Shown here: positions 52,263 through 60,485 of the stretch, in pieces
Layout: each line of letters begins with the position of its first letter
Position numbering within the stretch: position 1 is the stretch's first letter
Assembly (NCBI GenBank): GCA_003562475.1
Contig: PWUU01000014.1
Coordinates: forward strand, 1-61,296
Direction: 5' to 3'
Length of the DNA: 61,296 nt
From: Dehalococcoidia bacterium
GTDB lineage: Bacteria > Chloroflexota > Dehalococcoidia > GIF9 > AB-539-J10
Program-made: the position numbers and the translations under genes
The notes under the pieces: model-generated
The model's input: the letters and a program-made list of their open reading frames with translations, nothing else
Databases searched by the model: none
What the model was told of the DNA's origin: nothing

Positions 52263-53525
52263 CTATGACAGGATCCGTTCGACAGCCTCGCAGACAGCGC
52301 AGACCCTTCGCTCATTGGTCTCCGAGTCGATTAATTCGATGGCATCTTGCTTGTCAGCCGACACCTTCAGGATCCAGCGGTACTGTTCCGCAAAGGTCTC
52401 TCCCCGACAAATCCTCACCACAGCGTTTCCGCCGGCTGCACGCACTGCCCTTGCCGCGGACAGCGTGCGACACACAACTCCCGGAGCGGTATCTTCACAC
52501 ACGACGGCAACGCATTTTCGGGCATCTGGCAACTCGCCCAGGAGGTTCATTAACTGATCCGTGTAGAGCGCAAAGCCACAAGCGGTCGTGTTTGGGCCAC
52601 CCATGAGCGGGATAAGGTCATCATACCTGCCACCACCACCTACCTTTTCTCCCATCTCACTAATCAACTGGAAGCACAGCCCGGTGTAGTATTCGAAGCT
52701 CCTGACAGCGGTTATGTCGATTTCATAGCTGCACTCAAGGTCATCGAGCAACATGGCAACCTCGATAAACTGGTCAAGCGCGGCGCGGAAGCCGTCTTGT
52801 GCACCGGCAGCCAGCGCCCTCACGTTCGCAAGATAGCCCGCCGACTCGCCCTTGAGTCCCAGCAGCGGAGAAAGGTAGCGCTTCTCGTCGGACGCACTCG
52901 TTACTGCTTCGCGCAACTCCCGCCAGTCACCATCGAGCACCATATCGATCAGGTGCTGTTTCGCCCAGTGATCCAATCCCAATTCTTCGATGAGCGCCCT
53001 CAAGAGGCCCGCATGGCAAATCTGGAACCGAATGCCCTCAAGGCCCAGTCGTGCCACAACATCCTGCGCGAGCAACACCATCTCCACATCACCAACGATG
53101 GGTGCGCCACCAATGAACTCTGCGCCACATTGCCAGCGCTCTCTATGCTTGCTACCAGTCTCATCGAAGACAAAGCTGTTCGTCACGTAGAACAATCGCG
53201 CTGGCACCCTCGGAGCCAGGTTTTCCACGTAGAGACGTGCCACTGGAATCGTGCTGTCCGGCCGCAGGACAACGCGCTCTCCAGTCCATCCGTCCCAGTC
53301 GAGGAACGAGTACACTCTTCCCACCATACGTGGTGTAAGCGTGCCCAGGGCAGTGAATAACTGCAGATACTCGATGGTCGGTGGTTTGACCTCCTCGTAA
53401 CCAAAGGCGAAGCAGGCGTCGCGAAATGCGTTCTCAATGCAGCGGAACCGCGCCATATCCGGGGGCAACAGGTCACGCATCCCGCGGCACTTCTGGTGGA
53501 TGAGAACAGGCTCAGGTGTCGTCAT
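52263..53525 (-). CDS. hisZ: ATP phosphoribosyltransferase regulatory subunit
   Basis: HisRS-like protein that partners short-form HisG and mediates histidine feedback. 420 aa. Class II core resembles HisRS: GMRDLLPPDMARFRCIE, LRPDSTIPVARLYVENL, FEYYTGLCFQLI, GGGGRYDDLIPLMGG. A roughly 90-aa C-terminal Rossmann-like segment remains, as in HisRS anticodon domains. Being at the head of the his operon beside hisG decides between HisZ and HisS. ATG 53525; the -10 box ends only 11 nt upstream, giving a near-leaderless transcript. Confidence 0.88.
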   Translation of the reverse strand: MTTPEPVLIHQKCRGMRDLLPPDMARFRCIENAFRDACFAFGYEEVKPPTIEYLQLFTALGTLTPRMVGRVYSFLDWDGWTGERVVLRPDSTIPVARLYVENLAPRVPARLFYVTNSFVFDETGSKHRERWQCGAEFIGGAPIVGDVEMVLLAQDVVARLGLEGIRFQICHAGLLRALIEELGLDHWAKQHLIDMVLDGDWRELREAVTSASDEKRYLSPLLGLKGESAGYLANVRALAAGAQDGFRAALDQFIEVAMLLDDLECSYEIDITAVRSFEYYTGLCFQLISEMGEKVGGGGRYDDLIPLMGGPNTTACGFALYTDQLMNLLGELPDARKCVAVVCEDTAPGVVCRTLSAARAVRAAGGNAVVRICRGETFAEQYRWILKVSADKQDAIELIDSETNERRVCAVCEAVERILS

Positions 53526-53536
53526 GGAACCCTGTA

Positions 53537-53566
53537 ATTCTACATCGGTAGCACACTGTCGTTCAA
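53537..53566 (-). promoter_or_regulatory. Promoter of the his operon
   Basis: Minus strand TTGAAC (53561-53566), 18-nt spacer, TAGAAT (53537-53542). The predicted start is about 5 nt before the hisZ ATG. There is no room for a T-box or attenuator. Confidence 0.5.
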
Positions 53567-53593
53567 TTCGCCTGACCCATCCCACGCCTCACT

Positions 53594-53622
53594 TTGTTGT
53601 TACCCACCTATTCATCTATAAT
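53594..53622 (+). promoter_or_regulatory. Promoter of the NfeD-slipin operon
   Basis: TTGTTG (53594-53599), 17-nt spacer, TATAAT (53617-53622), about 18 nt before the TTG start codon, leaving the GAGGAGG site within the short leader. Confidence 0.55.
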
Positions 53623-53640
53623 CGTGCTGAGGAGGCAATT

Positions 53641-54948
53641 TTGTCGAGACGTTTTCGCATTGGATTGTGCTTGATGCTCGCACTTGGCGCGGTGTCGTCT
53701 CTTGCCGGATCGACCGCCGCCGCGGAGAGCGATACAGTTATTGTCATAGAGGTGGAGGGCACAATAGTGCCCGTGGTGGCTCAGTACATAGACCGCGGGA
53801 TTGAGCTTGCCGAGAACACGGGTGCCACGGCTCTGGTGATCAGTCTCAACACGCCCGGAGGCTTGCTGACGTCCACCGAGAAGATCGTGGGCTCCATCAT
53901 GAATGCCGATGTCCCCGTGGTCACGTACGTGAATCCCCGGGGCGCCTGGGCCGCATCCGCCGGGACCTTCATCACACTTGCGTCCCATGTTGCCGCCATG
54001 GCGCCGGCCACGACCATCGGCGCGGCACACCCGGTCGCCGCTGGCCAGGAGATACCTGAAGCGGAGATGCAGAAGATCACCGAGTTCGCTGCCCGCTGGA
54101 TGGGCACTATTGCCGAGGAAAGAGGCAGGAACGTGGAAGAGGCAATGCTTGCGGTTACAGAGAGCAAGTCCTTCACAGACGGTGAGGCGCTCGAGGCCGA
54201 CATCATTGACCTTCGCGCGGAGAATCTCGCAGCCCTGCTCGAAGAGATCGATGGACTGCAGATCACCCTGGCAAGCGGACTCACCGTGACCCTCAATACT
54301 GCAGATGCGGCAGTGGAATCCCTTGACATGACCGGCCTCGAGCGGTTCCTGCAGATACTGAGCGACCCGAATGTGGCCTACATACTGCTCACGCTGGCCA
54401 TCATTGGACTGATAACCGAGGTGTCGAGCCCCGGCCTCATCTTTCCCGGTGTAGTGGGCGGCATCAGCCTCATACTGGCGTTCTACGCGCTGGGCGTCCT
54501 TGACGCCTACTGGGGCGGCATCGCCCTGATGCTGCTTGCCGTAGCTCTGTTCGTCGCCGAGTACTTCACCACATCGTTTGGAGGCCTGACCGCAGGGGGT
54601 ATCGCCGCGCTCGTATTCGGCTCCATCGTCCTATTCAGTCGTACGCCCGGCATCGAGGTCCATCCGGGACTTATCACGGGCGTCGCCGCAGGAGCCGCCG
54701 CCTTCTCGGTATTTGTGCTCGGTGCAATCATCAGAGGCCAGCGACGCCAGAAGACCACTGGCCGCGAAGGCATGGTCGGTCGACTTGCCATAGCGAAAAC
54801 CCCGCTGAGCCCCCGTGGCACCGTGCTCGCAGAGGGGGAGCTCTGGACGGCCATCGCCGACGGCGATGAATCCGTGGCCCCAGGCGAGGAGCTCACCATC
54901 GTGAGTGTCGATCACTTGCAGTTGCGTGTCCGCAAACGGCCCGCTTAG
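53641..54948 (+). CDS. Long-form NfeD membrane serine protease
   Basis: 435 aa. A signal peptide (first about 30 residues) is followed by a ClpP-like serine protease domain: LVISLNTPGGLLTSTEKIV, GAWAASAGTFITLAS with the Ser nucleophile, and a Lys in TESKSFTDGEAL as the likely general base. Next come four or five membrane segments (about 230-370) and a C-terminal OB-fold NfeD domain (GREGMVGRLAIAKTPLSPRGTV). Known relatives cleave slipin/stomatin C-termini. TTG start with GAGGAGG at 5 nt. Operon with a short NfeD and a slipin. Confidence 0.92.
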   Translation: MSRRFRIGLCLMLALGAVSSLAGSTAAAESDTVIVIEVEGTIVPVVAQYIDRGIELAENTGATALVISLNTPGGLLTSTEKIVGSIMNADVPVVTYVNPRGAWAASAGTFITLASHVAAMAPATTIGAAHPVAAGQEIPEAEMQKITEFAARWMGTIAEERGRNVEEAMLAVTESKSFTDGEALEADIIDLRAENLAALLEEIDGLQITLASGLTVTLNTADAAVESLDMTGLERFLQILSDPNVAYILLTLAIIGLITEVSSPGLIFPGVVGGISLILAFYALGVLDAYWGGIALMLLAVALFVAEYFTTSFGGLTAGGIAALVFGSIVLFSRTPGIEVHPGLITGVAAGAAAFSVFVLGAIIRGQRRQKTTGREGMVGRLAIAKTPLSPRGTVLAEGELWTAIADGDESVAPGEELTIVSVDHLQLRVRKRPA

Positions 54949-54965
54949 CGAGAGAGGGAATCACT

Positions 54966-55280
54966 ATGCTAGTGGAATATTCGGTCTTCACCGGTCCCAT
55001 GATAGCGCTGGCGGTGCTTGCCGGGACATTAGTGATCGTGTCAGTTATCGCGATCGCAAGAAGCCAGAAACGCAAACTCTCTGCAGGGCGTGAGACCATG
55101 CGTGGCCGGGTGGGTACAGTCCGTACGCCACTACGCCCTGACGGCACGGTGTTCGTGGACGGAGAACTCTGGCAGGCTACGGTGGATGGTCCGCACATCG
55201 AAGCTGGCTCAAGAGTCGTCGTTACTGATATCGTAGGACTAAGACTTACAGTCCAGAAAAAGGAGGAGAAAGATGATTGA
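54966..55280 (+). CDS. Short NfeD-like OB-fold membrane protein
   Basis: 104 aa. One N-terminal membrane segment (about 8-32) and a C-terminal NfeD OB domain with RETMRGRVGTVRTPLRPDGTV and VDGELWQATVDG, very similar to the OB domain of the preceding gene, so it likely arose by partial duplication. No protease domain. A GAGAGGGAA precedes the ATG. Overlaps the slipin gene by 8 nt. Confidence 0.85.
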   Translation: MLVEYSVFTGPMIALAVLAGTLVIVSVIAIARSQKRKLSAGRETMRGRVGTVRTPLRPDGTVFVDGELWQATVDGPHIEAGSRVVVTDIVGLRLTVQKKEEKDD

Positions 55281-56046
55281 CATGGGGTGGATACTCTACC
55301 TGTTTGTAGCCCTGATCGTGCTTGTGGTACTCAGTGCCGCAATCAAGATTATCCAGGAGTACGAGAGAGGAGGCGTCTTCCGGCTCGGACGGTTCGTGGG
55401 ACTGAGAGGCCCGGGACTGGTACTGATTATTCCGTTCATCGAGCGAATTCGCAAAGTAGACCTTCGTGTCGTGACGATGGATGTCCCCCAGCAGGAATGT
55501 ATCACTCTCGATAATGTGACAGTCACCGTGGATGCTGTCATCTATTTCCGGGTTGTGGAACCCGCTGACTCCATATTGAAGGTGCTCGACTACGCCAGGG
55601 CGACATGGCTTCTGGCCCAGACGACACTGCGAAATGTCGTTGGCCAGTCGGAGCTGGACGATGTCCTGGCCCACCGCGAGAGGCTCAATGAGAAGATTCA
55701 GGGGATTGTGGATGAAGGCACGAATCCATGGGGTGTGAAGGTAAGCATGGTGGAGATCAAGGATGTGGAGCTTCCCGAGAACATGAAGCGCTCCATGGCA
55801 GCTCAGGCCGCAGCCGAGCGTGACAGGCGCGCCAAAGTGGTGCACGCAGAGGGCGAGTTCCAGGCCGCGGAGAAGCTTTCAGCTGCAGCGCGAGTCATGT
55901 CCGACACACCAGCTGCACTACAACTCCGTTACCTGCAGTCGATGACGGCCATCGCGACAGAGCGGACGAACACCATTATCTTCCCCCTTCCTCTGGAGCT
56001 CATGAAGGCTTTTGGCGATTCAGCTGCCAGAGACAAGTCAAAGTAG
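55273..56046 (+). CDS. Slipin/stomatin-like SPFH-domain membrane protein
   Basis: 257 aa. One N-terminal membrane anchor (about 7-27), then the SPFH domain: EYERGGVFRLGRFVGLRGPGLVLIIPFIE, VTVDAVIYFRVVEP, TLRNVVGQSELDDVL, and a helical coiled segment MAAQAAAERDRRAKVVHAEGE before a short C-terminus. SPFH proteins form large membrane rings or microdomains. Overlap with the NfeD gene supports the well-known NfeD-slipin partnership. GGAGGAGAAAG precedes the ATG. Confidence 0.94.
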   Translation: MIDMGWILYLFVALIVLVVLSAAIKIIQEYERGGVFRLGRFVGLRGPGLVLIIPFIERIRKVDLRVVTMDVPQQECITLDNVTVTVDAVIYFRVVEPADSILKVLDYARATWLLAQTTLRNVVGQSELDDVLAHRERLNEKIQGIVDEGTNPWGVKVSMVEIKDVELPENMKRSMAAQAAAERDRRAKVVHAEGEFQAAEKLSAAARVMSDTPAALQLRYLQSMTAIATERTNTIIFPLPLELMKAFGDSAARDKSK

Positions 56047-56070
56047 TCTGATTCAGTGATACTATGAAGA

Positions 56071-56098
56071 AGGGGGGTACGCAGAAGTGTACCCCCCT
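56071..56098. terminator. Hairpin between the slipin gene and pyrD
   Basis: A 9-bp stem GGGGGGTAC/GTACCCCCC with an 8-nt loop, extended by an A-T pair, lies 24 nt after the slipin stop and 50 nt before the pyrD stop. It can terminate in either direction; T-runs are weak. Confidence 0.6.
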
Positions 56099-56148
56099 CA
56101 GCCTTCCTCACAATTAGAACGGCTGCGGGGTATACCGCCGATCCCGAC

Positions 56149-57078
56149 CTACAGGATCCCGCGCAGTGACCTCAGGTCGGTGATCCCATGGCGTTCCATG
56201 AAGCACTGAATTCCATCGAGGATGGTAAGCATTGACCGGGCATCGGTGAAGGTAGCAGTACCCACCTGCACTGCTGTTGCACCTGCCATTATGAATTCCA
56301 GGGCATCCTCAGCAGTGGCTATCCCACCACACCCGATGACCGGCACTTCGACTGCGTGCGCGACCGTGTGGACCATGTGCAACGCGACAGGCTTGATCGC
56401 AGGCCCGGACAGGCCTCCCGCAGGTCGTCCCAGTTGAAAAGCGCGACGTTCGATGTTGATCGCAGTGCCGCGGAGAGTGTTTATGAGACACAACGCATCT
56501 GCACCTGCTTCCACTGCAGCGGCGGCAATCGACACGATGTCGGTAACATTTGGACTCAGTTTCACTATGAGCGGCAGGCCGGTCGCCTGTCTTACAGCAG
56601 ACGTCACCCTGGATGCCATGGGCGGACTTGATCCAAACTCGAGACCTCCCTGAGAGACATTCGGACAGCTGATGTTCACCTCGATGCCTGCTATCCCCGG
56701 CACGCCATCAAGCAAGCCTGCGACCCGCGCGTACTCCTCTACCTCTTGACCGGCGATATTGACGATCACCGGCACATGCCACGTAGCCCACAGGGGCGCC
56801 TTCTCCCGGAGAATGGCGTGAGCGCCAATATTCTCAAGCCCGATGGAATTGAGTACGCCCGAGGCGGTCTCCCAGAGGCGCGGTTGAGGGTTTCCTTCCC
56901 ACGGCACGAGGGTAACCCCCTTAGTAACCACCGCCCCCAGCCGTTCAATCGCAACGAGGTCCGCGTACTCTGTCCCATATCCAAAAGTCCCTGAGGCAGG
57001 CATCACAGGATTCTTCAGTGACAGTCGATGGGAGTTACGCGGGGCAAGAGTTACAGCCAACGAGCACAGAGATTTCAC
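56149..57078 (-). CDS. pyrD: Dihydroorotate dehydrogenase, class 1B catalytic subunit
   Basis: Dihydroorotate to orotate in pyrimidine synthesis, FMN enzyme. 309 aa. Motifs: LKNPVMPASGTFGYG, the catalytic Cys region EVNISCPNVSQGGLEFG, IVKLSPNVTDI, and the FMN site VIGCGGIATAEDALEFIMAGATAVQVGTA. Class 1B enzymes pair with PyrK, which is not nearby. The frame is open to 57312, but homology begins at GTG 57078, which has no ribosome site and lies 9 nt from a -10 box, so it is probably leaderless. Confidence 0.93.
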   Translation of the reverse strand: MKSLCSLAVTLAPRNSHRLSLKNPVMPASGTFGYGTEYADLVAIERLGAVVTKGVTLVPWEGNPQPRLWETASGVLNSIGLENIGAHAILREKAPLWATWHVPVIVNIAGQEVEEYARVAGLLDGVPGIAGIEVNISCPNVSQGGLEFGSSPPMASRVTSAVRQATGLPLIVKLSPNVTDIVSIAAAAVEAGADALCLINTLRGTAINIERRAFQLGRPAGGLSGPAIKPVALHMVHTVAHAVEVPVIGCGGIATAEDALEFIMAGATAVQVGTATFTDARSMLTILDGIQCFMERHGITDLRSLRGIL

Positions 57079-57087
57079 TGAATATGA

Positions 57088-57116
57088 ATTATCGCAGCAG
57101 GTCTCGACGGGTGCAA
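57088..57116 (-). promoter_or_regulatory. Promoter of pyrD
   Basis: Minus strand TTGCAC (57111-57116), 17-nt spacer, GATAAT (57088-57093); only 9 nt separate the -10 box from the GTG start. Predicts a leaderless or near-leaderless mRNA. Confidence 0.5.
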
Positions 57117-57135
57117 CATTGACTACATGGCTGCG

Positions 57136-57144
57136 TGGTACAAT
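57136..57144 (+). promoter_or_regulatory. Extended -10 promoter of the RimI-like gene
   Basis: TGGTACAAT ends 8 nt before the ATG at 57153, identical to the 9-mer before cdsA. Predicts leaderless transcription. It lies back to back with the pyrD promoter. Confidence 0.45.
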
Positions 57145-57152
57145 CCCCGGCC

Positions 57153-57821
57153 ATGGGGAACGCGCTCTGCCTGTTTCGCCCGATGAGTGAGGCTGACATA
57201 CCCCAGGTATACGCGATCGATCACGAGTCGTTTCCCGCTGAATCCATGTTCCGCCCGTATTCCAGCTACGGCCGCGAGATACGAAACTCCATGGCACAAT
57301 ATCTCGTGGCATGTGTTCCTTCCCGCAAACGAACTATGGGATTTCGGCGCTCCTGGCTGAGACGTTTACTTACTGCCGGACCTCTACACCTGTCACGCCC
57401 TGCTATGCCTCAAGAGTTGGTTGTCGGCTTCGCCGGCTTCTGGGTAATGCTTGATGAGGCTCACATCATCGCCATCGCGGTCCGGAAGCCGTTCCGGAGA
57501 CAGGGCATTGGTGAGGGTCTGCTTCTTTCTGTTATCACTCTGGCAACGAAGCTTAAGGCGCGGACCATCACCCTTGAGGTAAGAGCAAGCAACCAGGCTG
57601 CCCAGCAGATGTACCTGAAACACGGTTTTCACATAGTCGGCACGCGACCACGCTACTACTCTGACAATCAGGAAGATGCAGTACTGATGAGCATTCCAGA
57701 CCTTGGTGCTCCCGGATTTCACAGGCAATTCACACAGAGAAGAGACGTGCTGCTGCGAAGGGACTTTCTGGCCCACCCCATCGAAGTCCACGAAGACGCT
57801 CTTGACGAAGTGCCCCGTTAG
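57153..57821 (+). CDS. RimI-like GNAT N-acetyltransferase
   Basis: 222 aa. GNAT fold: N-terminal FRPMSEADIPQVYAIDHESFP as in RimI, an insertion of about 45 basic/hydrophobic residues (55-95) before the central strand LVVGFAGFWVMLDEAHI, the acetyl-CoA loop RKPFRRQGIGEGLL, and TLEVRASNQAAQQMYLKHGFHIVGTRPRYY. RimI acetylates ribosomal protein S18 alpha-amines; the exact substrate here is unknown. A tail of about 40 residues after the core is family-atypical. Its stop overlaps that of SepCysS by 4 nt, convergently. Confidence 0.85.
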   Translation: MGNALCLFRPMSEADIPQVYAIDHESFPAESMFRPYSSYGREIRNSMAQYLVACVPSRKRTMGFRRSWLRRLLTAGPLHLSRPAMPQELVVGFAGFWVMLDEAHIIAIAVRKPFRRQGIGEGLLLSVITLATKLKARTITLEVRASNQAAQQMYLKHGFHIVGTRPRYYSDNQEDAVLMSIPDLGAPGFHRQFTQRRDVLLRRDFLAHPIEVHEDALDEVPR

Positions 57822-58948
57822 CGGTATTTGTGCAGAATTGCCTTGAACGCCTCAATAACCTGCTCCAGTTGCTCATGGGTAGCCGCGAATGTCGACAATT
57901 CAAGGGCTTTCGTCTGGCCAGGCTTGATTCCCCAGATACCCCGTGCCTCCATTTCCTTATACAGGTAGTAGCCACGATCGCGCACACGCTGGGAGATCTC
58001 GAACAGAGCAGTTGTCTCGAAGACCATGACATCGTGACGGTGTGGCTTCTCTCCCAATTGCTTGAAGCCGATCGCCTCCATAGCTGTTGAGAACCACTGC
58101 GCCTTTGCTACCTGCTCATCCCAGTGAGCGACTCTATCCACCACATGGGGGAAAGATGCCATCAGCGTGGCGAGCGTCACTCCACGAAGCGTGCATCCAA
58201 GGCACTCCACCTCCTTGTTCTTGTGCAACGCGGACCGACGAAGCACCACATCTTCCCACTTGGACTTCATGCCGAGGACCCCCGATGGTCCGGCTGAAGC
58301 CATGCTCTTATGTCCGCTTCCCACGAGGAAATCAGCATGAAGCTCGTTCATCTGAACAGGCATGCGCCCCACGGAGTATGCACCGTTCACCAGATACGGA
58401 ACACCCATTGACTCCGCGATCTTCCCCAGACGTGCAGCGTCAGGAAGGTTACCGTAACGGCCATCGGGGTAGGTGAGAAGAACGAGTGCCGGATTATGCT
58501 CCTGAATGACGCCTGCAAAAGCCTCGGTGTCCACTGTGTATTCAGGGTAGCCGGAGTTTGGCACTACCACCAGCTCAACGCCTGCCCTCTCCGCTGCTAC
58601 GGCTGTGCTGTAGTGTCTGTTCCCATCGACCACGACGACGTCAGCGGGCTTTGTAATCGAATGGATGACCATGAATACCCCGTCGCGAGCACCATAGGTA
58701 AGAGTCGCACTCTCACTTCCGAGGAATTCCGGCAATATCTCGGTCACGAACCGCCGAACAGGTGGATTGGCGATGTCGACCAGCCGGCCCTGACAGAAGT
58801 CACAAACGGAGTATCCGTCACCGAAATCCACCAACACGCGACGTGCAGCCTCAGTCAACATGCCACCGGTCTGTAGAGGCATGATGTTGATCATGTCCCC
58901 GTGAGGTCGAGAGAGGGAGGACAATCTTTCGATGTCAGCCTCCTTCAC
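57818..58948 (-). CDS. Sep-tRNA:Cys-tRNA synthase (SepCysS)
   Basis: PLP enzyme converting O-phosphoseryl-tRNA-Cys to cysteinyl-tRNA-Cys with a sulfur donor. 376 aa. It aligns throughout with the methanogen enzyme: MINIMPLQTGGML near residue 19, GYSVCDFCQGR with Cys49 and Cys52, THGARxG-type YGARDGVF, the PLP-Lys214 in GSGHKSMASAGPSG, and EVECLGCTLRG with Cys249/Cys252, then LMASFPHVVDRV. The three Cys positions needed for sulfur transfer or cluster binding are all kept. GTG start at 58948 has AGGAG at 9-nt spacing; it overlaps the SepRS stop by 14 nt. A longer frame to 59011 exists but has no ribosome site. Confidence 0.93.
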   Translation of the reverse strand: MKEADIERLSSLSRPHGDMINIMPLQTGGMLTEAARRVLVDFGDGYSVCDFCQGRLVDIANPPVRRFVTEILPEFLGSESATLTYGARDGVFMVIHSITKPADVVVVDGNRHYSTAVAAERAGVELVVVPNSGYPEYTVDTEAFAGVIQEHNPALVLLTYPDGRYGNLPDAARLGKIAESMGVPYLVNGAYSVGRMPVQMNELHADFLVGSGHKSMASAGPSGVLGMKSKWEDVVLRRSALHKNKEVECLGCTLRGVTLATLMASFPHVVDRVAHWDEQVAKAQWFSTAMEAIGFKQLGEKPHRHDVMVFETTALFEISQRVRDRGYYLYKEMEARGIWGIKPGQTKALELSTFAATHEQLEQVIEAFKAILHKYR

Positions 58949-60479
58949 TGCGATGTTCTCCTGCTGCACGTATGGGGCGGATTTCAATGGTGACAAACAT
59001 GCCGCCACCAACTCGGATCTTCTTCTGTTGTCGCTCGATGTGCTGCCGCACCGCGTCCGGCAATTCCAGATTGAGGTCGGACAGATGTCGGATCATTTTC
59101 ACCTGAAGCTCACACGGCTCCGTGGCATCTTCGGCAAGCGCCGCGGCGGCCATGGAGACGGCCCGCATATAGTTGATCCCCGTGTAGATGCCCGAGGGCT
59201 GGAGATCGCTATAGATACTCCCCTCCCCAACACATATCTCATTGAAGCCTGCTGGACCGACGAGTTTCTTGCCCTGCTCCCGTTCGACGAGCTTCACCTC
59301 AACCCTGTTGTCTTTGTACGAAACGAATTCGCAGGGTGCCACCGCATCCTTGTGCTTGCGCGCACTCCCTTCGATCGCATTAGCGATCTTGAGACCCCGA
59401 CCCGTCTTGGGCGCACTGATGAACGACAGAGAGTCAGCAATATCCTGATCGGAGAAGTCGACAACGGAAAACTGCGGATACACGAGCTTCCGAATATCGT
59501 CGGCACCATGCAGAATCATGGCGAGGCGTTCGATTCCCATACCTGCGTTGAACACGGGGTGATGAATCCCAAAGTTCGACAGCGCCACCGGCGAGTACAT
59601 TCCAATATCAGCAACCTCCAGCCACTGGCCACGGTACTTCACGAAAACTTCCTCTTCAAAACCCGGGGCATAGTACTTGGAGGTGGCGGACTTGGTCTCG
59701 AACCGTGTATCCTCGAAACCGTAGTCACGAAGCACGTTTGATGTGATCACACGTCCGGCTTCGAGCGACATCTCGGGGTCCATGACGACGATCGATGCCG
59801 AGTGATGCACTCTCAAGTGGTGTGCGTCCTCTCGCTGTTCGTTTCGATACCGGGGGCCAACGGCGAATAGCGCAAGCGGGTACGTGCATCTGCCCTGGAG
59901 GGCCGCGAGGGTGTGGAACCAGGTTGCTGTCATGTGGCTGCGGAGCGTCTTGTCAGTGGGCACCGGCTTCAGTTGATACAGTTCAGGAAACACCCTGTTG
60001 ATAATCTCCGTCGCCTGGGTATCGGCAATGTCGAGGCGCTTCATGAGCGTGTCAATAAGATCGTCCGCCTCAATATCGCCCCGCTTGTAGGCTCGAAGGA
60101 TCGACCCGAGTTCCTCCACGTCGATATGTCGGCCCACAATCTTCTCGACCTCCTGAGCACGCTGCGTGCTCACCCCGATCTCTGGCCTCGGCAGTTGCGC
60201 GAGATAGAATGCCCGGTCCAGAATGACGAGCGCCTCGGGGCCGTACTGTTTCGCCACATCTGCATCGGACAGAATGGTCGGGTTCTCGATTTCGTCGAAG
60301 CCCCTGGCCAGCAGGATTTCCCGTGAGCGTTGCATGAGATCCCGAACCGGGTGCGACCTGCCTCGCGGCGGAAGATTCACCGAAGTGTTGCGGGGCACAA
60401 GCGAAGCCGTCGCCAGCCATGTCCGTGTGAAATCGGTCTTTGCGCTCGCCTGGATTGAGGTCACATCAAACACTGCCAT
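58935..60479 (-). CDS. O-phosphoseryl-tRNA synthetase (SepRS)
   Basis: Class II synthetase attaching phosphoserine to tRNA-Cys. 514 aa. It matches archaeal SepRS over its length: HPVRDLMQRSREILLARGFDE, PEALVILDRAFYLAQLPRP, KTLRSHMTATWF with substrate-binding His182 and Thr184, motif 2 RNEQREDAHHLRVHHSASIVVMD with Ser227 and Ser229, Asn311, and motif 3 GMGIERLAMILHGADDIR. The N-terminal part resembles PheRS, which is the nearest relative, but the Sep-specific residues decide the call. ATG at 60479 is 6 nt after the cinA stop. A TGGTACAAT element inside the end of cinA could add a promoter. Confidence 0.95.
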   Translation of the reverse strand: MAVFDVTSIQASAKTDFTRTWLATASLVPRNTSVNLPPRGRSHPVRDLMQRSREILLARGFDEIENPTILSDADVAKQYGPEALVILDRAFYLAQLPRPEIGVSTQRAQEVEKIVGRHIDVEELGSILRAYKRGDIEADDLIDTLMKRLDIADTQATEIINRVFPELYQLKPVPTDKTLRSHMTATWFHTLAALQGRCTYPLALFAVGPRYRNEQREDAHHLRVHHSASIVVMDPEMSLEAGRVITSNVLRDYGFEDTRFETKSATSKYYAPGFEEEVFVKYRGQWLEVADIGMYSPVALSNFGIHHPVFNAGMGIERLAMILHGADDIRKLVYPQFSVVDFSDQDIADSLSFISAPKTGRGLKIANAIEGSARKHKDAVAPCEFVSYKDNRVEVKLVEREQGKKLVGPAGFNEICVGEGSIYSDLQPSGIYTGINYMRAVSMAAAALAEDATEPCELQVKMIRHLSDLNLELPDAVRQHIERQQKKIRVGGGMFVTIEIRPIRAAGEHRSEGG

Positions 60480-60485
60480 TGGAAC

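Noticed and set aside
58946-59011. Fused SepCysE-like domain at the SepCysS N-terminus
   Set aside because: The upstream frame adds only 21 residues inside the SepRS gene, without a ribosome site; the GTG at 58948 gives the normal SepCysS N-terminus.
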